64,000 bases of DNA, taken from assembly GCF_021129235.1 (NCBI RefSeq), contig NZ_JAJOMA010000002.1, positions 62,001 through 126,000 on the forward strand, in the 5' to 3' direction. The translations under genes and the position numbers were made by a program. This stretch comes from Kineosporia mesophila (GTDB lineage Bacteria; Actinomycetota; Actinomycetes; Actinomycetales; Kineosporiaceae). Positions 24,543 through 33,322 of the stretch are shown here, piece by piece. Within the stretch, counting starts at the first letter, position 1, and each line of letters begins with the position of its first letter. The notes below the pieces were generated by a model that was not told the DNA's origin, did no database searches, and saw only the letters and a program-made list of their open reading frames with translations.

Positions 24543-26924
24543 TCAGTGGGTCATCTCCAGCCGCAGGGTGAACACGCTGCCGCTGGGCTGGTTGTCGTGC
24601 TGCCCGACGGCCCCACCGTTCGCCTCGGCCAGGCTCGCCACGATGTGCAGCCCCAGGCCGTGCCCGGTCGTGCCGCCCGCTCCCGCGTCAGCCGCCCGGG
24701 TGAAGCGCTTGAACAGGTGCTCCCGCACGTCCGCCGGCACACCGGGTCCGTTGTCGTGCACCCCGATGGTGGCGAAGCCGGCCTCCGTGGTGACGGTGAC
24801 CGCCGTGGCGCCGCCGCCGTACTTTACGGCGTTGGTCAGGAAATTGGTGATGATCTGCTGCAGGTGCTGGGGATTCACCAGTACCTGTACGTGCTCGGGG
24901 CAGGACACCGGCACCTTCTGGTCGGCGGTCTCGACCACCTCCTGCAGAGCCCCGCGCAGCGACACGACCTCGCGGTGGGCCTGCAGTTTGCTGGTGTCCC
25001 GGCTGCACATGGCCAGGACGTTGAGCCGCAGCTGGTCGATGCGCTGCGCCGCCCTGACGATCTTCGCCGCCGTCCCGGGGACGTCCACCGGCCCGTCGGA
25101 GTCACCCAGGATCTCCCCGTAGCCGAGGATCGTGCTCAGCGGCGCCCCGATGTCGTGCGAGAGCATGCCCATCAGGTCGATCTTGAGCTGGTTGGCCTCC
25201 TCCAGCTCGGAGTTCGTGTCCACCAGCTGGTGATTGCGCCGGGCCAGGGTGGCCAGGGCCTCGTCCCGTTCGCGCTGGATCACGAGCTGGGCGCTGATGT
25301 CCTGCACGAACCCGATGAGGTGCAGGGGCTGTCCGTCCGCCTGCCGCACCAGCCGTACCCCGACCTGCGAGTCCACCGCGTGCCCGTCGCGGTGCACCAG
25401 CCTCTTCGTGTGCTCGTACGAGTCGTAGTCGCCGGAGTAGAGCCCGGCCAGCTGCCGGGCCGCGCGGGGCTGGTCGTCGGGGTGGGTGAACGACGAGTTG
25501 ACCATGCCGATCATCTCGTCGGCGCCGTAACCGAGCATCCGCGCGAAGGCGTCGTTCACCCGGATGAACCGGCCGTCCAGCCCGATGATCGTCTGCCCGA
25601 TCGTGGCCTGGTGGAACTGCACCCGGAACTGCCGTTCGCTCGCCCCGAGTCGTTCCTCGGCGTGCCGGCGCTCGGTGATGTCGGTGTTGGTCTCGATCAC
25701 CTCGTGGCCGGTGCCGTCGGCGGTGGAGCGCACCACGTGCTGGCTGAGCGCGACCACGACGGCGCCGTCCGCCCGGCGGTGCCGGAGCTCACCCTGCCAG
25801 CGGCCGGTCGCCATCAGCTGCGTCTCGATCTCCGGAAGTCCCTTGGGGAAGGCGGTGTTCAGCAGCCGGTGGATGTTCCGGCCGATCACTGCCTGGGCCG
25901 GCCAGCCGTACATCTCCTCGGCGCCGCGGTTCCAGGAACGGATGGTGCCGTCCTGGTCGCGCACGACGATCGCGGCCGGGGCGGCGTCGATCAGCTCGGC
26001 CTGGCGGCGCATCTGCTCCTCGCCCGCCCGGCGGGCGCTGATGTCGTGGACGAATGCGTGGCAGACCGGGCGACCGCCGGTGCGGGTCACCTGGGCCGAG
26101 ACCTCCACGGGGAACGTGCGCCCGTGCCGGTCGATCGCCGGCAGCTCGGCCCGTTCCCGCAGGGTGGGGCTGCTCTGCCCGTCGTCGTACCCCGGGAAGA
26201 GGGCGTCGGCGTGAGCGTCCTGGGCCCCGGCCGGCACGATCAGCCCGGCCAGCCGGGTTCCTACGGCGATCTCCCGTTCGAACCCGAAGAGTCTTTCCGC
26301 GGCCGGGTTCCACTCCAGGACGACACCGTCGGCGTCCACCGACAGGTAGGCGTCGTTGGTCGCGGTGAGGATGGCCCCGAACGTCGCCGAGGACTCCCGG
26401 GCCTCCCGGGCCGCCTGTTCCAGGGCGATCTCCGAGGCCACCGCCGCGGCGAGGTCCTCGAGGATGTCCAGTTCCTGTTGCGTCCACTCGCGGGGTTTGC
26501 CGTCGATCGCGCACAACGATCCGTAGGTGCCCGAGTCCAGCCGGATCGGCATGCCCGCGTAGCTGACCACCCCGATGTCGTGCACCGCCCCGTTGCCGGC
26601 CAGGACCTCGTCCTCCCGCGCGTCGGTCACGACCAGCGGGGCGTCGTTGTCCACCACGTACTGGCAGAACGAGTGCGAGAGCGGCGTCTCACCCGCGTCC
26701 GCCCACGGCTGGGGCAGGCCGAGCTGACTGACGAACACCTGGCGCTCGCCCGTGACCAGGGAGACCAGGATGGCGGGGGCGTCGAGCAGGCGTGCCGCCA
26801 GGCGGGTGAGGCGTTCCAGGCCGGCGACGGGAGGGCGGTGCAGCAGACCGGTGGCCTCGACCGCGCGAATGCGCTGCTGGTCGAAGACCGGGCTGTTCTC
26901 GAACACCGGACGGGCCGCGACCAT
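24543..26924 (-). CDS. GAF/multi-PAS sensor histidine kinase
   Basis: 793 residues with no transmembrane segment. A GAF domain (about 20-165; SHSFCQYVVDNDAPLVV, GSLCAIDGKPREW) is followed by three PAS domains with PAC regions (about 175-530), then a HisKA helix with phosphoacceptor His (MGMLSHDIGAPLSTILGYGEI) and a HATPase_c domain (N box FLTNAVKYG, G1 DNGPGVP, G2 GHGLGLHIV). ATG 26924 has an AGGGGA motif upstream. No response regulator lies next to it, so it is an orphan sensor, probably of an intracellular or redox signal. Confidence 0.92.
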   Translation of the reverse strand: MVAARPVFENSPVFDQQRIRAVEATGLLHRPPVAGLERLTRLAARLLDAPAILVSLVTGERQVFVSQLGLPQPWADAGETPLSHSFCQYVVDNDAPLVVTDAREDEVLAGNGAVHDIGVVSYAGMPIRLDSGTYGSLCAIDGKPREWTQQELDILEDLAAAVASEIALEQAAREARESSATFGAILTATNDAYLSVDADGVVLEWNPAAERLFGFEREIAVGTRLAGLIVPAGAQDAHADALFPGYDDGQSSPTLRERAELPAIDRHGRTFPVEVSAQVTRTGGRPVCHAFVHDISARRAGEEQMRRQAELIDAAPAAIVVRDQDGTIRSWNRGAEEMYGWPAQAVIGRNIHRLLNTAFPKGLPEIETQLMATGRWQGELRHRRADGAVVVALSQHVVRSTADGTGHEVIETNTDITERRHAEERLGASERQFRVQFHQATIGQTIIGLDGRFIRVNDAFARMLGYGADEMIGMVNSSFTHPDDQPRAARQLAGLYSGDYDSYEHTKRLVHRDGHAVDSQVGVRLVRQADGQPLHLIGFVQDISAQLVIQRERDEALATLARRNHQLVDTNSELEEANQLKIDLMGMLSHDIGAPLSTILGYGEILGDSDGPVDVPGTAAKIVRAAQRIDQLRLNVLAMCSRDTSKLQAHREVVSLRGALQEVVETADQKVPVSCPEHVQVLVNPQHLQQIITNFLTNAVKYGGGATAVTVTTEAGFATIGVHDNGPGVPADVREHLFKRFTRAADAGAGGTTGHGLGLHIVASLAEANGGAVGQHDNQPSGSVFTLRLEMTH

Positions 26925-27113
26925 TGTTTCCCCTCGGCGGATCCGGTAGGCCCCTTGAGCCGGTCGGAAGCCGCGTGACCGCCGGACGAGTGATGCCCGT
27001 GCGATCCCGGACCCCCGCCCTATGCTCGACCGCAAGAGCCCTGAGGACTCGGTGAATCCAGTGGACCAAGAAGACTGGAACGCTCGGACGACGGCGAACG
27101 GGACGGCGGACTG

Positions 27114-28574
27114 ATGGCACTGCTGGACGGCACCTCCTGGCACGGCAAGATCTGGACCGGTGGCTGGACGGACGGTTCCGGAGGCGTCTACGACTGCGTG
27201 GAACCCGCCACCGGGGAGAAGGTCGCGCAGGTCGGCCGGGCTACCCCCGGCGATGTGACCGAGGCCGCCGCAAGAGCAGCCGCGGCGCAAAAAGACTGGG
27301 CCGCAAGATCGTTCGAGGAGCGCGCCGCCGTGCTGCGCCGGGCCGGGGACCTACTCGCGCAGAACGCGGACGAGATCAAGGGCTGGCTGGCACGTGAGGC
27401 CGGCACCGTCCCGCCGTTCGGCGACTTCCAGGTCCACACCAGCGCGCAGGAGTGCTACGAGGCGTCCGCCCTCCCCAGCCACCCGTACGGGGAACTGCTC
27501 CGGACCGCAGCGCCCCGGCTGAGTTTCACGCGCCGGCTCCCCGTCGGCGTGGTCGGGGTGATCGCCCCGTTCAACGTGCCGACCATCCTGGCGATCCGCG
27601 CCGTGGCCCCCGCGCTCGCCCTCGGCAACGCCGTCGTACTGAAACCCGACCCGCGGACCGCCGTCGTCGGGGGCACCCTGTTCGCCGAGGTGTTCGCGCG
27701 GGCCGGAGTGCCCGAAGGTGTCTTCCAGGTGATGCCCGGAGGGGCCGACGTCGGTGAGGCCCTGATCGTCGCTCCCGAGGTCCGGGTGATCGCGTTCACC
27801 GGGTCCACGAAGGCGGGCCGGGCCGTCGGGGCGATCGCCGGGCAGCATCTCAAGCGGGCACACCTGGAGCTGGGCGGTAACTCGGCGCTGGTCGTCATGC
27901 CCGACGTGGACGTGGAGAAGGCCGCCGCGGTCGGGGCCTGGGGCTCGTTCCTGAACTCCGGCCAGATCTGCATGGCGACCAGCCGTCACCTCGTGCACGA
28001 GTCGATCGCCGACGCCTATGCCGAATCACTCGCCGCGCGGGTGGAGAAACTGCCGGTGGGCGACCCTTTCCGCGAGCAGGTGGCGCTCGGCCCGCTGATC
28101 GACGCCGGGCAGCGCGACCGGGTGCACGAGCTGGTCACCTCCAGCGTCGCGGCCGGGGCGACGCTGCTGACGGGGGGCACGTACGACGAGCTGTTCTACC
28201 GCCCGACAGTGCTCGGCCGGGTCCCTCAGCAGGCGCCGGCCTTCCAGCAGGAGATCTTCGGCCCGGTCGCTCCGGTCACCGCCTTCGGGTCGGTGGACGA
28301 GGTGGTGGCCCTCGCGTCCGGGTCCGAGTACGGTCTGTCACTGGGCATTCTCACGAAGGACGTGTACGCCGGGCTGGCGTTCGCGCAGCGGGTACCGGCC
28401 GGGCTCGTGCACATCAACGACCAGACGGTGAACGACGAGGCCGTCGCCCCGTTCGGTGGGGTCGGGGCGTCCGGCAACGGTTCCCGCGCGGGTGGCCCGG
28501 CGGCGAACATCGAGGCGTTCACCGAGACCCAGTGGGTCACGCTGCGCGGCGATCTTCCGGTGTACCCCTTCTGA
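27114..28574 (+). CDS. Aldehyde dehydrogenase, benzaldehyde-dehydrogenase type
   Basis: 486 residues of the NAD(P)-dependent aldehyde dehydrogenase family. It shows the catalytic Glu (HLELGGNSALV) and Cys (SGQICMATSR), cofactor motif FTGSTKAGRAVG, and a C-terminal TQWVTLRGDLPVYPF that matches benzaldehyde/aromatic aldehyde dehydrogenases (XylC-like). It should oxidise an aromatic aldehyde to the acid. It is a single gene, divergent from the histidine kinase, with the promoter probably in the 190-bp gap. Substrate preference is inferred. Confidence 0.88.
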   Translation: MALLDGTSWHGKIWTGGWTDGSGGVYDCVEPATGEKVAQVGRATPGDVTEAAARAAAAQKDWAARSFEERAAVLRRAGDLLAQNADEIKGWLAREAGTVPPFGDFQVHTSAQECYEASALPSHPYGELLRTAAPRLSFTRRLPVGVVGVIAPFNVPTILAIRAVAPALALGNAVVLKPDPRTAVVGGTLFAEVFARAGVPEGVFQVMPGGADVGEALIVAPEVRVIAFTGSTKAGRAVGAIAGQHLKRAHLELGGNSALVVMPDVDVEKAAAVGAWGSFLNSGQICMATSRHLVHESIADAYAESLAARVEKLPVGDPFREQVALGPLIDAGQRDRVHELVTSSVAAGATLLTGGTYDELFYRPTVLGRVPQQAPAFQQEIFGPVAPVTAFGSVDEVVALASGSEYGLSLGILTKDVYAGLAFAQRVPAGLVHINDQTVNDEAVAPFGGVGASGNGSRAGGPAANIEAFTETQWVTLRGDLPVYPF

Positions 28575-28909
28575 GGGCAGCATTTCGGCTGGGGCGTCGG
28601 CGGCACCCGCAGGGCGATGAGGGTGAGCAGGCCGCCACCCCACAGCAGACCGCAGCCCGGGAGACCGCAGTCCGGCAGATCGCAGTCCGGAGTGCCGCAC
28701 CCCGGCCACTCGAACAAGCTGAAGCAGTCACTCGCCCAGGCGCAGGTCGCCGTGCAGGTGTCGGCGCAGTCGTAGCTGTCCCCGGCCCGGCGCCATCAGC
28801 GCCTCCAGAAATCCTCGGACTCATGATCCGACCATTGATCCGGCAACCCACGCATCCGGCGGATTCTGGCAGTCCGGCAGCAGGATGAAACATCCCGGAA
28901 GGCGCATGA
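28575..28909. other. Intergenic region with short repeats
   Basis: 335 bp between the dehydrogenase and the glycerate kinase, which are convergent. It contains CCGCAGTCCGG-like repeats (about 28650-28700). Read on minus, these give a Cys-rich stretch (CADTCTATC, PDCDLPDCGLPGCG), but the frame lacks a good start and runs antisense into the dehydrogenase. No gene is claimed. Confidence 0.4.
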
Positions 28910-30058
28910 TCACCGTGTTCCGAGCCACTGGCCCAGCTCGGCCCCGGCCCGCTCCAGCAACGGCTCGGCGTCCCGCATGGCGATCTCGGCAGAACCGGCC
29001 AGCTCGACCAGGGCCGTGATCGACCGCACGCCGAGTTCCTCCAGCCCCGCCCGGCTCGCCACCCGTCCCGCCACGATCGCCGCGGGCACCCCGGCGGCCT
29101 GGGCCCGTCGCAGCACCTCGGCCGGTGCCTTGCCCTGCAGGCTCTGCTCGTCCCAGGAACCCTCGCCGGTCACCACCAGCTGAGCCGCCGCCAGGTCCGC
29201 GTCGAAACCGATCGTGTCCAGCACGTACGGGGCGCCCGGGGTGAGCCGCCCGCCCAGACCCCCGAGAATCCCCGCCCCCACACCGCCCGCCGCTCCGGTA
29301 CCGGGAACGTCCGGGGAGAAACCGGGCCGCAACAGCCTGGCCCAGCGCTCCAGAGCGGCGTCGACCAGCACGATGGTGGACGCGTCGAGCCCCTTCTGCG
29401 GTCCGTAGACGTGAGCGGCGCCCTGGCTTCCGGTGAGGGGATTGCGGACGTCGGTCACGGCGACGATGGCGACCCCACCCAGGCGGTGGTCCAGACCGGA
29501 CCGGTCCAGGTTGTCCACCACCAGCAGACCGGAGGCGTCGGGCGTCACCAGTTGGCCGTCCCGATCGGTGGCCACCGCCCCCAGGGCCGCCAGCAGACCG
29601 AGCCCGCCGTCGGTCGAGGCGCTGCCGCCGATCGCGACGTGGATGCGCCGCGCGCCCAGGTCGAGCGCGGCCCGGATCGCCAGGCCGAGACCCCAGCTGG
29701 AGGCGTGCAGCCCGTCGAGCCGTCCCTCCGGAAGCTGTACCAGGCCGCAGATCTCGGCCAGCTCGACGAACGCCTCGTCACCTCGCCGCCCGATGACCGA
29801 CCGCCGGGGTACCAGCGTCGGCCCGGCGACCTCGACGTCCACCGCCTCGAACCCGTTCTCCAGCAACACTGCGAGAGTTCCGTCGCCCCCGTCGGCGACC
29901 CTCCGCGTCCGTACCTCGATCCCCGGGGCCGCAGCCCGCAGCCCGCGCGCGATCGCCGCGTTGGCCGTGGCCGCGTCCAGCGTGCCCTTGAACTTGTCCG
30001 TCGCGACGAGCACACACCGCTCGTCCGGGAAATTGCTCACCGAGCGCACCTCCGTCAT
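28910..30058 (-). CDS. Glycerate kinase
   Basis: 382 residues of the glycerate kinase family (GlxK-like): N-terminal VLVATDKFKGTLDA, the GGDGT loop (VADGGDGTLAVL), IGGSASTDGGLGLLAALGA, and GEGSWDEQSLQGKAPAEV. It phosphorylates D-glycerate to 2- or 3-phosphoglycerate for glycolate/glyoxylate or serine-derived carbon. It stands alone, divergent from the acyltransferase. Starts at ATG 30058. Confidence 0.93.
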   Translation of the reverse strand: MTEVRSVSNFPDERCVLVATDKFKGTLDAATANAAIARGLRAAAPGIEVRTRRVADGGDGTLAVLLENGFEAVDVEVAGPTLVPRRSVIGRRGDEAFVELAEICGLVQLPEGRLDGLHASSWGLGLAIRAALDLGARRIHVAIGGSASTDGGLGLLAALGAVATDRDGQLVTPDASGLLVVDNLDRSGLDHRLGGVAIVAVTDVRNPLTGSQGAAHVYGPQKGLDASTIVLVDAALERWARLLRPGFSPDVPGTGAAGGVGAGILGGLGGRLTPGAPYVLDTIGFDADLAAAQLVVTGEGSWDEQSLQGKAPAEVLRRAQAAGVPAAIVAGRVASRAGLEELGVRSITALVELAGSAEIAMRDAEPLLERAGAELGQWLGTR

Positions 30059-30124
30059 CCATTTGGGTTAATTGTCGGCGAAATCGCTAACACTCAGCGT
30101 TCGCAGGGCTCATAGTCAACGTTC

Positions 30125-31399
30125 GTGACATCGACAAGTGCACATCACCGGATCCCAGCACTCGACGGCCTGCGCGGCCTCGCGGTGCTGATGGTGGTGG
30201 TCTCTCACGTCAGCAGCTACCACGCCGAGTTGCTCGGGCCCGCGGGCGTGGCGATCTTCTTCGTGCTGTCCGGCTTCCTCATCACCAGCCTGCTGCTGGC
30301 CGAGCGGGACCGGTACGGCCGGGTCAACATGACGGACTTCTACATCCGGCGCGGTCTGCGGCTCTTCCCCGCTCTCGCGCTGCTGGTGGTGCTGACACCC
30401 CTGGTGCTCTGGCTGGCCCACGACCCGCGCCTGCACGACGTCCTGCCCGGCCTGCTCGGCACCGTGTTCTACATCCAGGACTTCGAGAGCGCGACCGGCC
30501 ACGTGTCGGTGCTCGCCCACGCGTGGAGCCTGTCGGTCGAGGAGCAGTTCTACTTCGTCTGGCCGCTGCTGCTCAGCCTGATCATCGGTCACGCGCGCGG
30601 GGACCGCCGCCGGATCACCGCGATCGTGCGCAACATCTGGATCGTGGCGCTGATCTGGCACGTCGTGTCGATCGCCCTGCTGAGCTACGACTGGACCTAC
30701 TACTCGCCCGACAGCAACGCGATCTTCCTGTTCACCGGCTGCCTCCTGGCCACGTCCGTGCGCTCGCAGGCCAAGCTGCGCGTGCCCACCCCGGCCGCCG
30801 CCGGCGGTCTGGTCGTGGTCTGCCTGGTGCCGCTGTTCCTGACCCGGCTGCCGGAGGCCGACTGGCGCGAGGCCACCCTGCTGATGTTCCCGGTGGTACT
30901 GGTCAGTGCCCTGCTGGTGCTCGGCGCGGCCACGCTCAAGGTGCTCGCCAACCCGGTGCTGCGCTGGTTCGGCACCCTCTCGTACGGGCTCTACCTCTGG
31001 AACTGGGTGTTCATCAGCCTGGAACCGCACGGCCGCGCCCTGACCGGCAAGGAACGCGGAATCGCGGCCGTTGCGGCGGTCATCGCCGCCGCCGCCTCGT
31101 GGTATCTGTTCGAGAAGCCGATCCTGCGGCTGAAGTCGAGGTTCCAGCGGGTGACCACGCTCCCGGCGGCCTCCGCGCTGGCGGACGACGAGCCGGCGCG
31201 GACGACGACCCCCGGTCGTACGGTCGTGCCCGTGCGTCGCACGGATTCGGCGCAGCCCCCCGCGCAGCCCCCCTCGCAGCCCCACGCGCAGGCCGCCCCA
31301 CCGGTACGCCAGGTGCTGCCGCCGGTCACGGCCACGTCCGACACCGTGCCGATCGCCATCGTGACGGCCTCCCGGCAGCCGGGTCGTCACGCCCGCTGA
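30125..31399 (+). CDS. Acyltransferase family 3 (OafA-like) membrane protein
   Basis: 424 residues with about ten membrane segments. Family hallmarks are IPALDGLRGLAVLMVVVSH (catalytic His in VVSHVSSY near residue 28), FFVLSGFLIT, FYIRRGLRLFPA and WSLSVEEQFYFVWP. It transfers acyl groups, usually acetyl, to cell-surface carbohydrates or lipids. The C-terminal 75 residues are disordered and Pro/Gln/Ala rich (QPPAQPPSQPHAQ). GTG 30125 is the start. Acceptor unknown; there are no sugar-transferase neighbours. Confidence 0.9.
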   Translation: MTSTSAHHRIPALDGLRGLAVLMVVVSHVSSYHAELLGPAGVAIFFVLSGFLITSLLLAERDRYGRVNMTDFYIRRGLRLFPALALLVVLTPLVLWLAHDPRLHDVLPGLLGTVFYIQDFESATGHVSVLAHAWSLSVEEQFYFVWPLLLSLIIGHARGDRRRITAIVRNIWIVALIWHVVSIALLSYDWTYYSPDSNAIFLFTGCLLATSVRSQAKLRVPTPAAAGGLVVVCLVPLFLTRLPEADWREATLLMFPVVLVSALLVLGAATLKVLANPVLRWFGTLSYGLYLWNWVFISLEPHGRALTGKERGIAAVAAVIAAAASWYLFEKPILRLKSRFQRVTTLPAASALADDEPARTTTPGRTVVPVRRTDSAQPPAQPPSQPHAQAAPPVRQVLPPVTATSDTVPIAIVTASRQPGRHAR

Positions 31400-31405
31400 G
31401 CTGTC

Positions 31406-31472
31406 GGGGCTCGTTACCGGGGCTCGTTACCGGGGCTCGGTCACCGGGGCTCGGTCACTGGGGCTCGCTGCC
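31406..31472. repeat. Tandem 13-14 bp repeat
   Basis: Five successive copies of GGGGCTCGTTACC or GGGGCTCGGTCACC between the acyltransferase and lipoprotein genes. The last copies overlap the lipoprotein's 3' end. Confidence 0.85.
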
Positions 31473-31835
31473 CTCGGCGTAACAGAGGGCGTAGGCGGCG
31501 TCGGCCTTCTCGGTCAGATCACTGACCTTGGTCAGCAGCTCGGTCACCTTCTTGCCGTCCTCCTCGGTGCTGACCGTCAGGTCCTGCGCCTGCGCGTTCG
31601 CGGCGTCGACCTGGGTCGTGAGGTCGCGGTACTCCTCGCAGGCCTGGCCCTTGGCCGCCTCGGCGCTGTCAGCACTGTCGGCACCATCCGTACTGCCGGT
31701 GCTGCTGCCGTCGCTGCCGGTCGGGGCCGGGTTGCTGTCAGAACCACCACCGCTGCAGGCCGTGAGCAGCACGGCGGTACCGAGGGCGGCCAGGACCGGG
31801 GCTACATGTCGTCGGGGGCGCACGACCACGAGCAT
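31455..31835 (-). CDS. Small lipoprotein, function unknown
   Basis: 126 residues starting at ATG 31835 (an upstream in-frame start at 31889 is possible). Signal peptide and lipobox APVLAALGTAVLLTACSGGG. The linker is Ser/Gly/Asp rich, followed by a helical domain with two cysteines (QACEEYRDLTTQ and YALCYAEGSE) and a coiled-coil-like middle (VTELLTKVSDLTEKADAAYA). Probably exported and lipid-anchored. No family recognised. Confidence 0.8.
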   Translation of the reverse strand: MLVVVRPRRHVAPVLAALGTAVLLTACSGGGSDSNPAPTGSDGSSTGSTDGADSADSAEAAKGQACEEYRDLTTQVDAANAQAQDLTVSTEEDGKKVTELLTKVSDLTEKADAAYALCYAEGSEPQ

Positions 31836-31927
31836 GGACGCCTCGACGGCGCCGGTGAAGTGGCTTGGGAGACGCTTAACCACCCGCACCGCGAAGCTTG
31901 ACCCAGCGCCCGGAACGAAAGACTCGA

Positions 31928-32452
31928 TCAGAGACTGACGAACCGCTTCCCGAAGATCGGGTCGGGGTTGGCCCGGGCCTGGTGGACGGCGACCGGGGTG
32001 GCCAGGCCGAGCCAGGCCGCCTGGGGCAGCAGTGCTGCCGCGGCCACCCTGTCGTGCCGGGCCAGCAGGGGCAGGGCCGCCGCGGTGACGACCGCGTCGG
32101 TAGCGGTCCAGGCGGCGGCGAGCACAGGACTGCGGCGCCGGAAGTAGGCGTAGGAGAAGCTCACGTACACGGCGGCATCGACCGCAGCCAGCGCGAGCAG
32201 CCGGCCCCGGTCCGGGCCCGGCACCGTCCGCGCCGCCCGCAGGGTGGCCACCGACCAGCCCAGCTTGGCGATCGCCCAGGCCGGACCGAACGCCGCGGGC
32301 GGCGGGGCGTAGGAGGCCTGACGCAGGGACCGGTAGTAGGCCGGGTCATCCGGACGGCCCGCCGCGGTGCCGGCGAGCATCAGCCCGCCGGCGAGGGCGA
32401 CGGGTCGCACGGACGCCCGCAGGGCCGTGGACAGTCTGGTTCGGGCGCTCAC
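31928..32452 (-). CDS. TspO/MBR-like membrane protein
   Basis: 174 residues with about five membrane segments. The stretch YRSLRQASYAPPPAAFGPAWAIAKLGWS resembles the TspO motif (PPxWVFGPVWT) and aromatic positions are conserved. TspO proteins bind tetrapyrroles. The similarity is clear but diverged. GTG/ATG overlap with the upstream methyltransferase stop shows coupling. Confidence 0.75.
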   Translation of the reverse strand: MSARTRLSTALRASVRPVALAGGLMLAGTAAGRPDDPAYYRSLRQASYAPPPAAFGPAWAIAKLGWSVATLRAARTVPGPDRGRLLALAAVDAAVYVSFSYAYFRRRSPVLAAAWTATDAVVTAAALPLLARHDRVAAAALLPQAAWLGLATPVAVHQARANPDPIFGKRFVSL

Positions 32453-33300
32453 CGATCCAGCTTCGGCGACGGCTGCTCCCCGCGCACGTCGGAGGGCACG
32501 TCGGAGGGCACGTCGGAGCGCACCTGGGAGGGTCGCTCGAACAAGGCAGTGACCAGGAAGTCCAGGCCGAACCAGGGCGATTCGCCGGGCTGGGCCAGCA
32601 TCGGCCGGATCTCGACCTCGGTCAGGTCCTGGAACAGCCAGCGCAGGTCGCCGGGGGAGAAGGCGAGACCACCGGCCAGCGACTGTGTCCGGTACAGGTC
32701 GGCATCCGGATCGTCCGAGCCCATCCGCCCGGCGGCGAAACAGGAGACGCCGAAGTGGCCGCCCGGCGCCAGCAGCCGCTCGAGCAGTGCCCGGTAGCTG
32801 ACCCGGCGGTGCGGCGGAAGGTGGTGCAGGCAGCCGGAGTCGTAGATCAGGTCGTACGCCCCGGTCAGCTCACGCCCCGCCTCCTGGAAGGCGTCGCCGA
32901 CGACGAAGTTCACCGTCAGACCCTGTTCCTGCGCGCGTTCCCGGGCCCAGGTCGTAGCCTCGTCGGACAGATCGATCGCGTCGACGGAGAAGCCCCGCGA
33001 GGCCAGGAACAGCGCGTTGCGTCCCGGTCCGGCGCCGAGGTCCAGCGCCCGGCCCGGCCGGATCCGGCCGGCCTCCAGATGGGCCACCAGGTTCTCGTCG
33101 GGCTTGTTCGTGAAGAACGGCACGGACCGGTCTCGCCCGGCGTAGAAACCGTCCCACCAGGTCCCGCCCGCGTCGTCACTCCAGCGGTCTGCGGAGGTAG
33201 GAAACATGCTGTCCAGCAACCGTAGTGCGTCTTCCACAGTCCGCACGTCCCGTCGGCCCGGCCGGTGATCCGCTCGCAACCCCTGTCCCATTCGCGACAA
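32449..33300 (-). CDS. Class I SAM-dependent methyltransferase
   Basis: 283 residues at most. Motif I ALDLGAGPGRNALFLASRG, motif II AIDLSDEATTWARERA, and YDLIYDSGCLHHLPPHRR (post II) indicate a small-molecule methyltransferase of the thiopurine or tellurite-resistance type. The start at 33300 is tentative; GTG 33246 would also fit. The last 15 codons repeat VRSDVPSDVPSDVRG, from a 12-bp tandem repeat (CACGTCGGAGGG). Its stop overlaps the start of the TspO-like gene. Confidence 0.85.
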   Translation of the reverse strand: MSRMGQGLRADHRPGRRDVRTVEDALRLLDSMFPTSADRWSDDAGGTWWDGFYAGRDRSVPFFTNKPDENLVAHLEAGRIRPGRALDLGAGPGRNALFLASRGFSVDAIDLSDEATTWARERAQEQGLTVNFVVGDAFQEAGRELTGAYDLIYDSGCLHHLPPHRRVSYRALLERLLAPGGHFGVSCFAAGRMGSDDPDADLYRTQSLAGGLAFSPGDLRWLFQDLTEVEIRPMLAQPGESPWFGLDFLVTALFERPSQVRSDVPSDVPSDVRGEQPSPKLDR

Positions 33301-33322
33301 TCTACCCCCGTGTCAGAGGTCT

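Noticed and set aside
24432-26978. Long plus-strand frame opposite the histidine kinase
   Set aside because: Shadow of the GAF/PAS kinase frame; no domain or ribosome-binding site.
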